A DNA stretch of 64,000 bases from Limanda limanda (taxonomy: Eukaryota > Chordata > Actinopteri > Pleuronectiformes > Pleuronectidae): positions 7,047,007-7,111,006 of the forward strand of contig NC_083647.1 of NCBI RefSeq assembly GCF_963576545.1, in the 5' to 3' direction. The position numbers were made by a program, and so were the translations under genes. The notes under the pieces were generated by a model. The model ran no database searches. It was given only the letters and a program-made list of their open reading frames with translations, and was not told the DNA's origin. This document shows, one piece after another, positions 11,999 through 26,275 of this stretch (position 1 is its first letter; each line of letters opens with the position of its first letter).

Positions 11999-12235
11999 AC
12001 TTAAAGGTTCAGTGTGCAAGATTTAGGTCAAAGGATGTATGAGCAGAAATGAAATATAAAATAATCCTAGTGATGTTTTCATAATTGCATTTCATCTAAA
12101 TTGTAATAACGTTTGTTTCTTTACTCTAGAATGAGCCCTTTGTATTTAAATACTTAATATTTACATCGGGAGTGGGTCCTCTCTACAGAGGCCGCCATGT
12201 TTTTTACAGTAGCCCTCTTTAAGTAAAAATTTTAG
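11999..12235 (+). repeat. Interspersed fish repeat fragment
   Basis: Starting at TTAAAGGTTCAGTGTGCAAG and running through AATGAGCCCTTTGTATTT, CATCGGGAGTGGGTCC and GAGGCCGCCATG, this matches my memory of a dispersed repeat common in percomorph genomes and often found in mRNA UTRs. No transposase is encoded here; it is probably a non-autonomous DNA element. Family name not assigned. Confidence 0.55.
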
Positions 12236-15200
12236 CTTTATTATTTAAGCTTCAAAACTTTACTCCATTATGGTTAAGAGCAACAACTAAACACATGAAT
12301 AACTTATAAAATATGATGCTGTGTTATAGATTGAATCACCAGACAATATATAACACGGAAGATAAGTGAGTAATTTCAGCCAATCTGTAGGAAATAAAAC
12401 CAAAATTAATATCTAACTAATCATTGAAAACACTTTCTATGAAAAGGTAATCTAACATTTTATGGTTCCAGCTTCTATAAAGTCACGATTGGCTGCACTT
12501 CCTTATCTCAATTTACATTAAACTGAGCCATTTTGAAGTGTGACTTCTGGTCAGAAAAAACTACTACAAAAACAATTACCAATTTAATCCATATTGAAAA
12601 TAATCACAGACCTGCTGGATTCTACAAATGTCCAGATTCAAAAATATACTCATGTCTCTGTTCAATAACACTGACATTTATTTGCTAAAAAGAAAAAGAT
12701 GGTTTTAAAGATCTCTATAAAAATGTGAACAGAACTTGTTGGATTCCAAAAGGCTAAGAAGTGCTGTGAAAATTATGCTTTTGCTAAGAGCCCAAACAAA
12801 TGGAGCCACATGCACATAAAGACCTAATATCACAGATAACAAAAATAAAAGTGGTGCTGTACTGTCCAGACAAACTCATTTTTACAATGTAGTCAGGTTT
12901 TATCTTGCATTTTCTTACCCTTCAGTGATACCTCATGTTGCAATTCATGCCAACTTTGGGTTCAAACTTATCTTAACATTTACTCCTGTTTCTTTGGCCC
13001 AATTTGCAAATTCAACGAATAACAACCGAGTTCAGTGAAAGCTTATTGTGGCCGAGGCCCTTGAGCAGAACAGAACAAATCCATGAAGAAACAAAAGGCA
13101 GTGCCCTTTTAACAGCAACCATTGAAATTACCACCACTGTTAGAGAGAAGAGGTGAGTATGTGTGTCATCTAATAGCATGCACTAAAAGCAATAACTGTA
13201 AAAGTCTACAGTGGGCAGTGGTTATTGTGGTGCAGACCTTTATTGCACAGGCAACATCATCATCTCAAATATCAAGTGCGTGGTTCGGGCATGAATGACT
13301 ATGTAGAGCTGAAAATAGGTTGTTATTAAATGTCAAGGGGGAGTCGAGATCAGAGTTCTTGAGTTCTCTAGAGAAGGATTTGCCACGTCAACAATATCAT
13401 CAACACTTTGAAACCTGCAGTCCCAACGCAGACACTCATTTTACATCACTTTTCACATTGCTTATTACCACATAATTGAAAGTGGATTACAATAATGCGT
13501 GCACCTTGCCTTTTGAAGAACCTGACAGCAGAATTATTGCCTGTTATTTCCTGTCATGCATTGAAATGAAGATGCACTAAATACTGTGTTTTTCCTTTAC
13601 TGAATAAAACTTCAGCCTCCTTCAAACAATTTAAGTCAGCAAGGAAATGATGCATCAATAGAATGAAGTTGGCACCAAAAACTGAACATGACTAGGTAAC
13701 TCTTTGATGTGAGGATCGAAGGGACTGAAAGAATTAATGAGAAGCTAATAATTGTTTACCGCCAGGGCCTAAGGTTTCTTGCTGAATATTGCTGTAACAT
13801 TATGTGTGTACTTGTGGCCTACTGCGCACTATATATATTCAATTGAAATGTGCCACAACTACCAATTTTAGATTTTAGAATACTAACAAATAAAAAATCC
13901 CTCCTCAATGTGTGTGGATCATTCGAACGGATATTGTTCTCTTTATTATTTTGTCTAATAACTCAAATGTCAGGGATCAAGATTGTTGTACCAACGCAAA
14001 TACTTTTATTTTAAACAAAGAATATTAATCTTTGGAGTCACACTTGTATACAATTGAGGTCAAAGATAATTTACTTTTTCCATCATGCGAACTAAAGCTC
14101 TCAAATGATGAAAACTCACACTGTGTTCTCACTTGAGCCTGACATGCACACCTGTCAGTAGAACTGTTCTCCTTATAGTAGACGATGTACTCTACTTAAC
14201 TAATTAAAAAATACAGTGAATGTTCTTTAAGGTCCCTCCATGATTCAACACACGAACACCCTCTGTGTTTATGTATGTATATGAGTCAAATACACTGGGT
14301 TGCATGCAAAAAGTAAACCTTTATTTATCAAGACATACCTGGGGCACTGGACCATAATGTACATTCGTCAATTCACTTTTTCTTAATGATTTAACTGGAT
14401 TACATGTTAAGTCATTTAATGCCATTTTTACCTTTCTGAATAATTGGCTTGCTTTCTTCCACAAAGATCATACAAATCTATAAAAAATTGTTACCAACCT
14501 ATTGATCAAAGGGCTAAAACACTATCACTAAACTACGAGTATATCTATAATAATTATTGTATCATTCATATAAATTATAATAATTTAATACACAATAAAA
14601 CGATTGGAAAAACAGAACAGATTGGTCACTGCAGCAGAGGGGACATAACAATAAAGTTCTTATTAATATTAATAATAGATACTTTCTTTCACTACTTTAT
14701 ATATTGTCCTCTAAATAATAAATGGACATTTGTGTGAACATTATTTTCTTCCCCTGAAATAAATCAAGCCAACCACCGTAAATGAGCTTAAATAATCTTG
14801 CTGTGGCTTATTAATTATCCATCCTCGGTTTAACTCATTTAGTAACAAGAGCAGGCTGCATGCAGTCAGGCTTGCAATGAAGTCTGTTCTCCACCAGAGG
14901 AGTGTCTCGCCCCACAATCCACCTCTATCAGTCCTCTGCGGCCACATGAAATCTGGTTAGGATGCTCAGACTCACGTGGAATGCAAATGTGATCTAATTT
15001 TGTTATCGTAAAATTACGAGATTAAAATATTCCATTCGCGGTAAATTTTCAGATGTCAGATGATATGAGATATTTGCAGAAACTGAGAAAAAACGTAGAA
15101 AAAACATTCCATAAGCTTAACATGAACATTAGATATGAATTGGAACCATTCTTTATATCATTCACTTATGATTATGTGAATTTTGTCTGCCTGTGATCTC

Positions 15201-18200
15201 TGCGTCATATACCATGTTTAAATTATTGGGTTGTTAACAGGGATTCAACAGGGATTCGTTATGAGTGGGGGCACTGGTTTCAGTGTTGCCATGGGTACGT
15301 CTATGACGACATATTAAAGCCACTGAACTGAAATTAAACCAAACCTTATTGCTATGACAGGCAAAGCAAAGTCCACCTGACTCTCTGGCATCTGTCTGAC
15401 AGGTGACTGACCGACTGAGGTCAACAGATCTGACAGCCAACGCTTCCATCTCTAGAGCAATGGCTTCTATGTGATGTGTATTCCTTTTAACCATCAAGGA
15501 GTTCTGCCTGGTCCAAGATTTGGTGTTCTGTGTCTTTTAGACTTTGGGCCTTACAATCAGGTTCTTCATCAGGTCCCATTTTACAACCCTGTGGCCTAGA
15601 AATTACATTTCAGCCTAAACTACAACAGCGAATCTAAGTGCTACATTTATTCATGTCACCTGGAGGAGGTTGGGGTGGATCGCAGGTGTACAATTCAAGA
15701 AGTGAAATAGAAGCTGAACAAGAGTGAAGCTGGGGTTGATATTCACTGCTGGAGTTTTTTCTTGGAAAAGAATGAAGTTTGATGGTAATACATTACTAAC
15801 AAGATTTCTAACTATATGAGCTCAAACCAGTTGAACAGTTATCCTAAAGTTTTGGCTTAATTTCATTACACATATTGGAAAGGCTAATCAATAAGAGTGT
15901 AATTTTTGAGCAACGCATAAGACAATACAAGGCTTTAGCCAAACAGCAGCCCCTGGGCCACAAGTAGCAACAGGTACAATTTGATGGATTTATCTTACTT
16001 GATGAAATCTAGGAAACTGATTGCCTTGAAACATGTAAGTAGGTTAGTCTTTATGTATGTATTTTATTAAGTTGTACTCTTCACTTAATTGTATTTACTT
16101 AATTTTGTCTAGTTGTTCCAACTTAAAATTGGCAAGGGAAATTAACTTGTTGCTGTCAAGATCATTCTTATGCTGGGTTCACACCAAAAGCAAATGAACA
16201 TTTTGACTCAAGTTACTCGAGCAAGTTTGGCCCCATGATAATATTTACCCATCAATTTTCATCCGCCATCGTGTTTGGGTCCACACGACCATCCACAGGT
16301 TCACACCGTCTTCTCCGCGAGCTGCATCTGATGACTCCTGTTTCAAGCACCATCTGTGGCGGATCAGAGGTCGGTTTGATGAACTGTTAGCCCGGGTCAG
16401 TGTCAGGACTGATTGGCTTTCACAACATCGTGTCACACACATGTTTCAACTGGAGAGGGTGGAATGGTGCAATTTTGTGTCTTTCGTGCTGCCTGTGTGA
16501 CTTTAAAATGTCTGCCCCTCTTTGTTTCATTTCATTGACTTTGTTTACAATCTTATTGCATTAAAAAATAGGCCTTGTGTTTGCACCATACAATTTCCTT
16601 CAAGTAAGAACTGTTGCAAGTAGTCTGTTCTTGAAATTATTCCTTGACTTTGTCAAGTCCCTATGATGGATATCATCAATATATCAATGACAGAGGTAGT
16701 TTGTGTTAGTCATATAATTTATTGTCCGAATATTCCAGGGGGGTTAGGGTTAAGTGTTGCTGCTTTGAAATGGACCAGCACAGTGTGATTGATATTTTTC
16801 AGGGTACCTCGCTTGTCGGCAGCTTCAGAAGAGGGGACCAAACATGCTGTGAGAGCCACACAGTTTGGAAACAACAACTTCTGTCCCCTCCTGGGAAATG
16901 TAATATTATTCATGTTCTCCACATTCCAGCTAAACAGAAACAGCGCTAGTCCTGAACGCAGCAATCAGTGGACATCTCTGACCTCAGCGTGGCATCACTG
17001 GTTCCTGTGTTGAGCATTATAACAATTTGAGGAGAGGAGCTCTCAGACCAACACAGTGTGTGGAAAATGCCGAAGTACAAACATTAGCAAAAAATTGTAT
17101 ATTCAAAAGATAAAACTTTGCTTGACGTCTCAATGTCATAGTTATGAATATGTTAATTCAGAGACACATGCAATGAAGGCTAATTAGCAAAACACAGGGG
17201 GAAAAAAAGATAGACATGTCAATATGATGTTTTTATTAAATTAGTATTTAGAATTTATAGGCATATTCAACACAACCAAAAGGCTAAAATGAGCAACTTA
17301 AAAATGTGTGGCTTTGTGTGGGTGTTGACAGGTAGTTGACGTAAAAAACATTCACAGGCACCTTGGGTTTTTATCGATCTGAAAAACAAACGCGTGGGCA
17401 GCTTCTCCCAGTTGAGGAGGCCGCTGGGGCTGGTGTATGCAAAGTTCAGCCCAGTGGCGTTCCCATCATATTTAAACACTTCTTAATCAAAACTTAGAAT
17501 GCGCCACGTTATTCATCAGAGGTAAATGGCGAGTTAAATGATGTAGTAATGTTGTTCATTATTTTTGGTTTGTTTCCCTGTTAATGAGATGGAGCTAACG
17601 TGATGTTTACTGAGTGAGTTCCCCTCATAATTGTCGACTCCACATTGTTATTGCGTGTTTGTGCAGCCTGTCAGGAGGTGAAATCAACATTGACTTTGCT
17701 CTCCAACTCTGAAATGGATGTCAGGGCTCCAGCAATTGTACTCTGCTGTCTGGATATGACGGTGTCGCATCAGTTCACATATGACTGCACCCAAACAAAC
17801 ACAGTAGACACGCAGGCAGTAACTGGACACATAATAACTCACATAAAAAGTGACTTATAGCGGAATATTGATTCTTATCTTTCTAAAATTGGAGGTAATA
17901 TAGAGTAGACAAGCTGCCAAGGGGATCACACGTCCTCCAGCTTCTATACTGAACGATGATCCGTGAATATGAATGGTCAAGCAAACACAAGGAAAGGTCT
18001 CAAATGCAAAGGACGTGTTTTCAAAATAAAACAGTGAACACAACCTGAGCCCAGGCAGAAAGTCACTCAAAGGAGCTGATTGTGACAATAATAAATGTAG
18101 CCATTAATCATAGCTACATAAATCAATAAAAAATCCACCCCAAAAACAATATTAAAAACAGAATTAATTAAATAAAAAACTACATAAAGTGTTTTCTCAG

Positions 18201-19810
18201 AACCTGATGTGAGTATGAATGCGTGAAATTAACGTCCTTATATTAAAAACATTATATCATTGAAGCAAAGACTAAAAGCAATCCTGCGAGACACTGACAA
18301 TGCTGTCTCAACCCTCGTGATTGGTACGAAAGTCCAAACTATCCAAAGTGTTTTCAGTCACAAAAGGTTTGTTTGACCAGCCCTTTCGGTCGGCCTATTT
18401 TTGTGGTCCGAGGCATCTTTAACACCTCTTATTTTGGCTTGGACCAAAACGAAAAAACCCAAAGATTCGGACCGAACAAGGTAGATGTGAAAGTGCCTTA
18501 AAAGATACAGTATCAAGCAGTGTGGTTCCATGTTCTCTCTTAGTTCCTATTAGCAGATTCATTATAAGGCTAGAAAGTGAAGCGCTTTGCTTCATCAAAG
18601 AGACAAATTAAATTTCCGGACTATTTACCTGAATATTCACCAACAGAATTGGTTTCTGATTTGTCTTTGTATTTGTAATGTGGATATAATTTAGGATTTA
18701 AAAAATGAAAATCTAATCTGCAACCATATGGTCCAGTGTCTCCTCCAAGATGGCGCCATCTGTCGTTGCAGGAGATCTCTGCCACGTGAGTAAACTGATC
18801 TATCGTTATCTTAAACTCTCCTCATCTTGAGCCGGCCCAGACTCCATTCATTACACACAGAGTAAGACCAAAGCAAACGCACAAGTCCACATTATCTCTT
18901 TTTTCCCTCCCATGTACACAGACCCACTCCTCTAGCTAGCTGGCAGATACAGAACTCTGTGTTCCAGTGGGGCCGAGAAAAAACATGACCCACCAGCTGC
19001 CATTGATGCCTCTTATCAGGCCCTGTGTGTGCTCAGTGTTGGTCCGGACATGGCAGCTCCTGGATAATACTATCTGATAACTGTTTGTGTCAAATGGCCC
19101 TAGCCTGAAGGTGAGCTCTGATGCAGATGCAGAGCTGCAAAACACACGGCCTAATGGGAGGGTTGGACGTGACGAGCATGCAGAAATTTCTGGCGAGAGG
19201 ACATAGCTGAAATATCTCATCTGCCCACCCATCACTGACAAATCTGAGAATACAACATTTGTTGTCTCAATGGAGAAGTGATTAAATATTAATGGCATGA
19301 TGGTTGTCATGTCTCCAAAAGCAGATTTTAAATGCAGACAGATGTTTATTTATTAGCATATTACAATTTCCCAAGACAAAAAAATGGTTATTACTACATC
19401 GTTACAAAACATACTTTATTAAGTGGTTATTTCCATGCTCAATTGAACAAAATCATGACTTCATGCTTTGCTGAATTAATGATCCATTGGAGCAGCTCCA
19501 GACAAATGGATGTATTCAAAAATGTTTTTTAATTGGGTAGTTTCTTAAAATTTCAACGAATTTCCTAGGGAATTTTTCATAGATCTTGATTTAAAACTGA
19601 TATATATGAGTGCAATTTGGGTGATTGCATTTAAGGAGACTGTTGGGTCATGGTAGTGGTATTTGCTCAACTGAGTGGTATTATAGTTCTTCATGTATGT
19701 AAAACATACATTTCTCAAAATTCCAACTATAGCATTTATAATTTTCCTGACTACCCAGCCCCTAAAAAGATCATCAGTTTTGGATTAGTAAAGTAAAATC
19801 TTTGTTGTGT
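12236..19810. other. Gene-poor intergenic region
   Basis: Only short, overlapping frames on both strands, none with a recognisable domain, plausible exon borders or family similarity. The strand-alternating frames at 16.2-17.0 kb and 18.9-19.3 kb look like chance openings. A segment around 18.29-18.50 kb with repeated GGTCCGA/CGGACC words may be a decayed transposon. Confidence 0.5.
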
Positions 19811-19814
19811 ATTT

Positions 19815-20075
19815 TTCATCTATACATTTTCTACACTCCTTATCCTGCAAAGGTTAGCTGGAGCTGGAGCCAATCCCAGCTGACAATGGGCGAGAGCGAG
19901 AGGCCAGGTGCACCCTGGACAGGTCGCCAGCGTATCATAGTAAAAACACACAGAAAAAAACAACCATTCAAATTTATGGTCAAGTCTCCAATTTAACTAA
20001 TCCCCAACTGCATGTCTTTGGACGATGGGTGGAAGCCGGGGTAAGAACAGAAAATCCACACAGACACGATCCTGG
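19815..20075 (+). repeat. Dispersed fish repeat, copy 1
   Basis: Contains GGAGCCAATCCCAGCTGACA, CACCCTGGACAGGTCGCCAG, CATGTCTTTGGACGATGG and GGAAGCCGGGG in this order. This is a very common interspersed repeat in teleost introns. A second, more decayed copy lies at 55350-55560 in the same orientation. Confidence 0.75.
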
Positions 20076-23000
20076 ACAAAATGGATGATCATGCCCCTTG
20101 CAACTTAATCCTAATGTATAAGGAAAGATTGTTCATTTGTTCATTTGTATCAACACATTGTCTTGTGATGAATAAGCTACAGTGTAGAGCCTTATGTGAT
20201 GCTGAATCCAGAAGGGATCCCCCAGCTGTGCTCACACTCCGACTTCTCCTGGATTTCACGGGACATTGTACCAAGTGGCCCAGGTGGAGAAAGTCCACAC
20301 AAACAGTGCAGCATCTCGTTTGGACCGATGTGTTCACATATTTCCCTCCTTTGGAGAAATCAGGAGGGACAGTGCAGAGCTCAGTGCATCTCTGCATCTC
20401 TTTAGGTTTCTAGTGAGAGGTTTAAATGATGAAAAACAAGAATCCAGTCATCGCAAAGAAGTTTTAGGATTGTGACTGTAACACACACAGTGCAAAGTTG
20501 CCCACACTTTTCCCATTTACCCTCCTAAGGAACACAATGAGGAATATGAGCCCTCTTTAATGCTCTTGATGGCATCACTTAAACTAACCAAGGGCACCAG
20601 AGAGCATTGACTTTCTATTGTAAGCTATATTCCGTAAAGTTGTGGCACATATATCCAGAGTGAAAGACGAAACTCACCGTTGAACCGTGCACCTGAAGCC
20701 AGCCTGCAGAACCTGTTTGACTCTGAGAAATGAGGGTAGTTAGAAGACCCTCATACATAAACATGAGCAAAAACTGTTCTTATGCAGAGAAGTGGTTTGA
20801 TAAAGAGTGCAGCGACGTGAGACATAAGAGTAACCAGTTATGAATACAACCCAACGTATATTAATCATGCAGGATAAATAATATTGACAGTGTTTATTTC
20901 AGCGGTGCAGAAACAGTAGCTCAAGTGAGGCAGCAATATTTGGCCCGAGGTAACAGGGAGGTTTTTCCATTCACAGTGAATGGAGCGGAACAAAGAAGAA
21001 GCACAGTTAAACTATTGCTACTATTATGTCCTCTAAAAGTAAGAGGACAATAAAAGAAAAAAACTCCAAACACACTGTATGTTAGTGTTCAGATTTTATA
21101 CTAATAGACCTTTCACTAATGTATTCACCAGCAGCATCTCTGTACTGCTTGCATATACCACTCTGTTTCATCTAGTCAGATCAGCTGTTTCTTGTTTTGT
21201 TATCCGTGCACCCTCAGGCGCTTACACTCTTTTCATCTCCTTACACTGTGGCTCACACTCTCTCGTCTTGTGATGGTCATTTTTTACTCATTGCTTACTT
21301 GGGAGCGATCAAACTGGATTCTGAGCGTGTTAATATTTATGTAAATGACTTTACATTTGTTTATTTTCCTGCGAGTGTCAGCTATTGGAGACAAGCATGG
21401 TGTTGTTAGGTACTGTAGACAAATTGTTATGGTTCGAGGGGAAAGCAACAGAAACAAAATAGTGGGTGGAGTTTTGATATTTCTCAATGAAGGGGGAGTA
21501 GTCTCACGAGGAGACTGAGTATGCTCTTATTTTTACAATTTGTTTTTTCTTATCTATTAATTCAACCTTCCATTGACTGTATATAAAGCCAAACTTACTG
21601 GTAAAATAAACCCCTTAACATACATCAGTATCCAAAATGACAGAAACAGACTTTGAGAAAATACTATTTGACATGTTCTTCAATAGTTTGGCTCGTTTGG
21701 CATCCATTAAGGTAGACAAGGCAGAATGTATGACCTATGCTACAGCCAGCCACCAGGTGACGATCGAGATACTTTGGCTTTACTTACTTGATCAACTTTT
21801 CTTCTAAAGTGTTTTCGAATGGCATTACTATTGGTACCGTTGTCACAAAGATAAGATCGATTTCCATTTTTTTGTGGCTAAGGGCAGAGTAAAACACCCA
21901 GCTGCATTGATAAGTAAGGTTTGTTATTTATTGATCTTGTAGAAAAAATCCAAGTGAATGTTGATTTTGAACCCTCTCAAGCCTCGGAGCTCTCTCCATC
22001 CAGAGAATGCTCATTCAAGGTTCGATCTCGTTTTACATCTATTGCTTTCTGTGCCTCCTCCATCAGTAGAGCTCTTTTTCTTTTGCAGGCTAGAGTTTCC
22101 ACAATCGACCATCAACTGCTGTTTCCTCTACCTGGGCTGGACAGCTACAGGGGAAGAAAAAGCACAATCAACCATAGAGCTAGGCTTTGAGATTGCGTAT
22201 TGGCAGCAGATAGAACTGCACAGTGAAGGTCTTCTCCAATCGCATCAGTTACATACAACGTTAATGTGAATGTTATTTTGAATTATCATAAGTTTCCTAA
22301 CTGAGAGGACCCACAAGTATCTATTGCCATTTCCAGACATGAACTCTACAGAATGCCAACACACATATATAAACAGACATCATTTGGTGCTTGTGACTCT
22401 GTGTGCCACAGTGTGAAACTTATAAAATCCTGGCGTGATGGCTTATATTCAAATCATCAATGTAGACTGACCCTTTAAAATCTGCCCAATTTTTTATTGG
22501 CAGTATATCAATAGATCAATATCAATCATCATAACAAAATACATATTAGTTATTGACAAACACACACACTCATTGAAGAATGCACTAAAGACAAACCTTA
22601 TTTTTACCAAACCATTGCATAAAAAAGGTCAAAAGCACCTATACCAGGAAACTATATATTCATGGTTGAACATAATTGACATTGGCCCCCTGCTGAATTT
22701 TTTATATTTATTTAATTATTACATTAATCACTCAATTCTCTCCACTTGTACTTTCCTTTCATGTTATTCATATTAATTCCACATTTCAGTCCTGTTTGTG
22801 TTTTTTACCAATATCTCTCGTGTTGTCAGCCACTGTGAGTAATTATTGGAACCCTTACTTGAACTGTAGCCCCACAGCATTGAGTTTGTCACCATACCTA
22901 TCTTCCATATATAATAAATAAAGTTGAGAGAAGTAGAAACACCCGGCCGGAGCGCTGCCGGATTCGCTTGTTGTCTTGTCCCAAGTCCTCATAAATTTTC

Positions 23001-26000
23001 CTTCACAGCCTTTTTTCCTGACTCTACGTGACGTGTTCCGACGAGGTCGTGGAGAAAAGAGGTTAGGAAAGGACATTTTTCTGTTGCTATGCGCTGTTGA
23101 TGTAGTGTAAGTACACTCAGATGACCCTGCAAATCATAGTGGTTTTTAAAAGAGAAGGCAAGAGTGCATATTCAGCAGCTAGGCTGTACATACACAGACG
23201 CACACAAACACCATGCTGATAAGATTGGGGCTGAAAGTTGTTATTACAATTATGCACCGATGCTGCGAATAAATAACAATATAACCCCTGGAAAGATTCT
23301 TTACACTGGATATGTGACCTGGTTTTTATTAGTTCATGTTCAGTATGTGCAGGTTTGTTGGCACAATGTTCCCAACAAGAATTCACCATATACTGAGCCT
23401 CAGTTGAATTTCATGGGTCATTTGCATTTAGATAGCAAAAATCTGCCATGACATGAGACTTTTGAGAATGAGATTTTTTAGGCTGCTTAATTGTGAAATT
23501 GAGGATAGGATGATTAACAGGAACTGGTTCAATCAGTTTCCTGTATGATAATGGGCAATAATGAAAAGAAAGAGCAGAGAAAGGGAGGAGGGAAGGGCGA
23601 GCAGGTCAGCGTTATTATTCAGAGCGGTGGCGAGAAAGAAATCAGCATATGAAGAATAGATCTCCCAGCTTAAAGATGCCCCGGCACCAGCGGAGACAAA
23701 TAGTGTGTTTATATTGTATAGGCTAAGCTATTAGTTCAGAGCGTGCGCATACATCTCTGGACTTTGCACTAACTCACTGCATGAAGGCTGGGGTCCCAGC
23801 ACAGTGCCGGCATGCTCTGCATCTCAATAATGCCATTAGCATTCATGGTCTGTGAAGACTGAAAATACTGGCAAACTAAGAGTGGGTTTGATCAGATAAA
23901 TGCAGTGAAAGAAACAATGTATACTTGCATTTTCTTGCTTTGGATAATATCTGTACTTACTCACATACAGAACTCATTTAAGTGTGTCATTATGTAGGAG
24001 CTGCATTATCTTTTTTTTTCCCACTGTGGTACTGAAAACTGGTATCACTTGGAAAATGGGTGCAACAGATTTCCCGTGCACCGGGTGGCAGTGTTAGCAA
24101 AAGGATTCCCGGCATGGTACCCTGCCCTTAATTTAGTGCTGGTGATTATTAACCAGGAAAGTCTCACTGACCGTTTCTTCTGCTTACTCATGTTTTCCAG
24201 CATATACCACACTGCCCTTTAAGAGGACATACAAAACCAGAGCCAAGATGACAGTATGTGCAGGTGTGACATAAGATGTTCCCATTAAAAAGTAAATCTC
24301 TATATATAATATCATCACCCATCCATCTGTTGCATATTTTTTTGTGTTGGTGAAAATGTGAAAGACAGTCAGCAGGGGGTAATGGAAAGAAACTTGCACG
24401 TACAACGTCATTACACCCGTGAGTTCGAAAGAACAAATCGAATTCTTGTTAAGAGATCGCCTCGTCCACGAGCACAGCTGAGAGCAACTCCGCGGCTCCT
24501 CCATCACAGTGTTGCCGGAGCCTTTGAAGGTCAGGTAAGCAGCTGTGACGTCGCTCTACTCACCAAATGTCATGATGTCCCAGGGGTCGACGTGACTGAC
24601 AGGGGACCTTATCTGCCGGGATAACGCCACTACTGGTGGAGGACCGTGCAAGGGTCGCTGGAGGTGCAGGGGGAGATAATAGGTGCTAGTGGTGAGGAAC
24701 AACTATGGCCCACAGGTTTACAAAGCAGTATTATCATATCCGTTTTTTTGACTTGCCAATCAATTTGTTCAACTTGTGTTAAGTCAACTTAAATTGTAAT
24801 TCTCATCCTTTTTCTGTCAGAAAATATTGTAGAAACTACAATTATCAGGATAAAAGAGGATACAACTTTTTGGGGATATTTTTGGGGAAGCAGTGTCTTC
24901 AAGCCCCTAAGTGGTTGTGTCCCATGGTAACGGCTGATTGACAGATAGACTGCATTGATATAATATTCATTATCAACTTCAGTGGTTGAGAAATGAAGAG
25001 AACCAACCTCCCAAACGCATAACTCTCGGTGGGGCCATCAGCATTGAGGGGATATCAACACAGACATTAAAGTGCCAATACTGTACATTATGGAACCTGA
25101 ATCCACCCACACATCTCAAAGGAAATAACATTAACATCTGCAATTTAGCATTGCAATGCTTATATGCTAATGTAAATCAAGTACTTTAACTGATTAATAC
25201 GATTTTTTAAAGCCATTCTGTGGAGTGCATACAGGCCCAAGAGCGCCCTTAAAATTCAAGTCGTAGATATCAGTCCCCTAAAAATGTTATTCGTGAAATA
25301 TGTGACTAAAAAGTGTGAAAGAAAGTGGAAGAAAAGTTCCAGGATCGTATTTTTTGTCCAGATCGATGTCATACTTTTTCTTGACCCATGTCCAACCTTG
25401 GAAGTTTTATGTAAATCCGCTCAGTGTTTTTCCCCATCTATTACAACACGGAGGCTGCAGAGAAGGCCTCCAGGTGGCTCTGGATTACGAGAGTGGATCC
25501 CTGGGAGAGTGCAACAAGGGCACAAGTTGAGGCTTGTCTGAGTGTCTGATGCTCGAGAGACACAAAGCACCCGACTGACAATGTGCCCTTGCTTTCCAAA
25601 AGTTGTTTGAATTTATCCAGAAGAGAGAGCTCTCGAAAACAAATCTAATGGCAATCCATCAAAAAGATATTTCAGCCAACACCCAGAACAACATTGTCAT
25701 CCCCAGTGCCAACAGAAAAAAATCTACCTGGCAGTTCTTACCAAACGAGTTACGCATTAATATTCATCTTCGCAGCGATACAAAAACGAACTCTAAATCA
25801 GAGTTTCTATATCTTGTCTAAAGTCTTATTGACTCAAAAAATATCCCTTTCAGAGTTACAGTCAAATGTAAAGTTGCAAAAACTTCAGTCCTGCTTTGAA
25901 ACATTATGTTTAACAAAACCAACATGAAACCAATAACCACCAATATAGTATAAACTGTACAGTCCGAATAGATGCAAGCACACTGAGCTATTGGTGTGTG

Positions 26001-26038
26001 AGCTAATGTGGATCTCTCTTTTAAGAAACGGCTTCTTC
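20076..26038. other. Gene-poor intergenic region
   Basis: No gene supported. At 21736-21790 there is a short fragment (CAGCCAGCCACCAGG, CGATCGAGATACTTTGGCTT) of the repeat also seen in the GPCR intron at 39985-40072. A frame at 24358-24624 ends in a donor-like CAG|GTAAGC but has no recognisable domain. Confidence 0.5.
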
Positions 26039-26275
26039 TCAGGGGTGGTTTAAAGATTTATTTAAATCAGGGGCCATAAGGGGCCACAATTTACATGGAG
26101 GGGCCAATTTTCATTCCTTGTTACTGTTATCTCTATAGCTTTGAGCAAAGTCATGCATCATTGAATATATTTAGAAAATTGTCACTGCGATTTAACAATT
26201 TAAGGGGGGCAAACAGATTTCAGCTGGGGTCAGTGCCCCCTGGCCCTGCCTGTGCATCTGCCTCTGCCGCATCTA
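26039..26275 (+). mobile_element. Decayed non-autonomous hAT-type fragment
   Basis: The left edge CAGGGGTGGTTTAAAGATTT and the repeated GGGGCCA words, followed by GTGCCCCCTGGCCC near the right edge, resemble fish hAT derivatives with CAGGGGTGG-type ends. The right terminal repeat is eroded and no target duplication is clear, so this is tentative. Confidence 0.45.

Noticed and set aside
24358..24624. Frame containing AGAFEGQVSS, superficially like the ALK kinase glycine-loop region (GAFGEVYEGQVSG)
   Set aside because: The residues between Phe and Glu are missing, the flanks do not match a kinase fold, and the donor falls in the wrong place. A coincidence is more likely than an alk exon.
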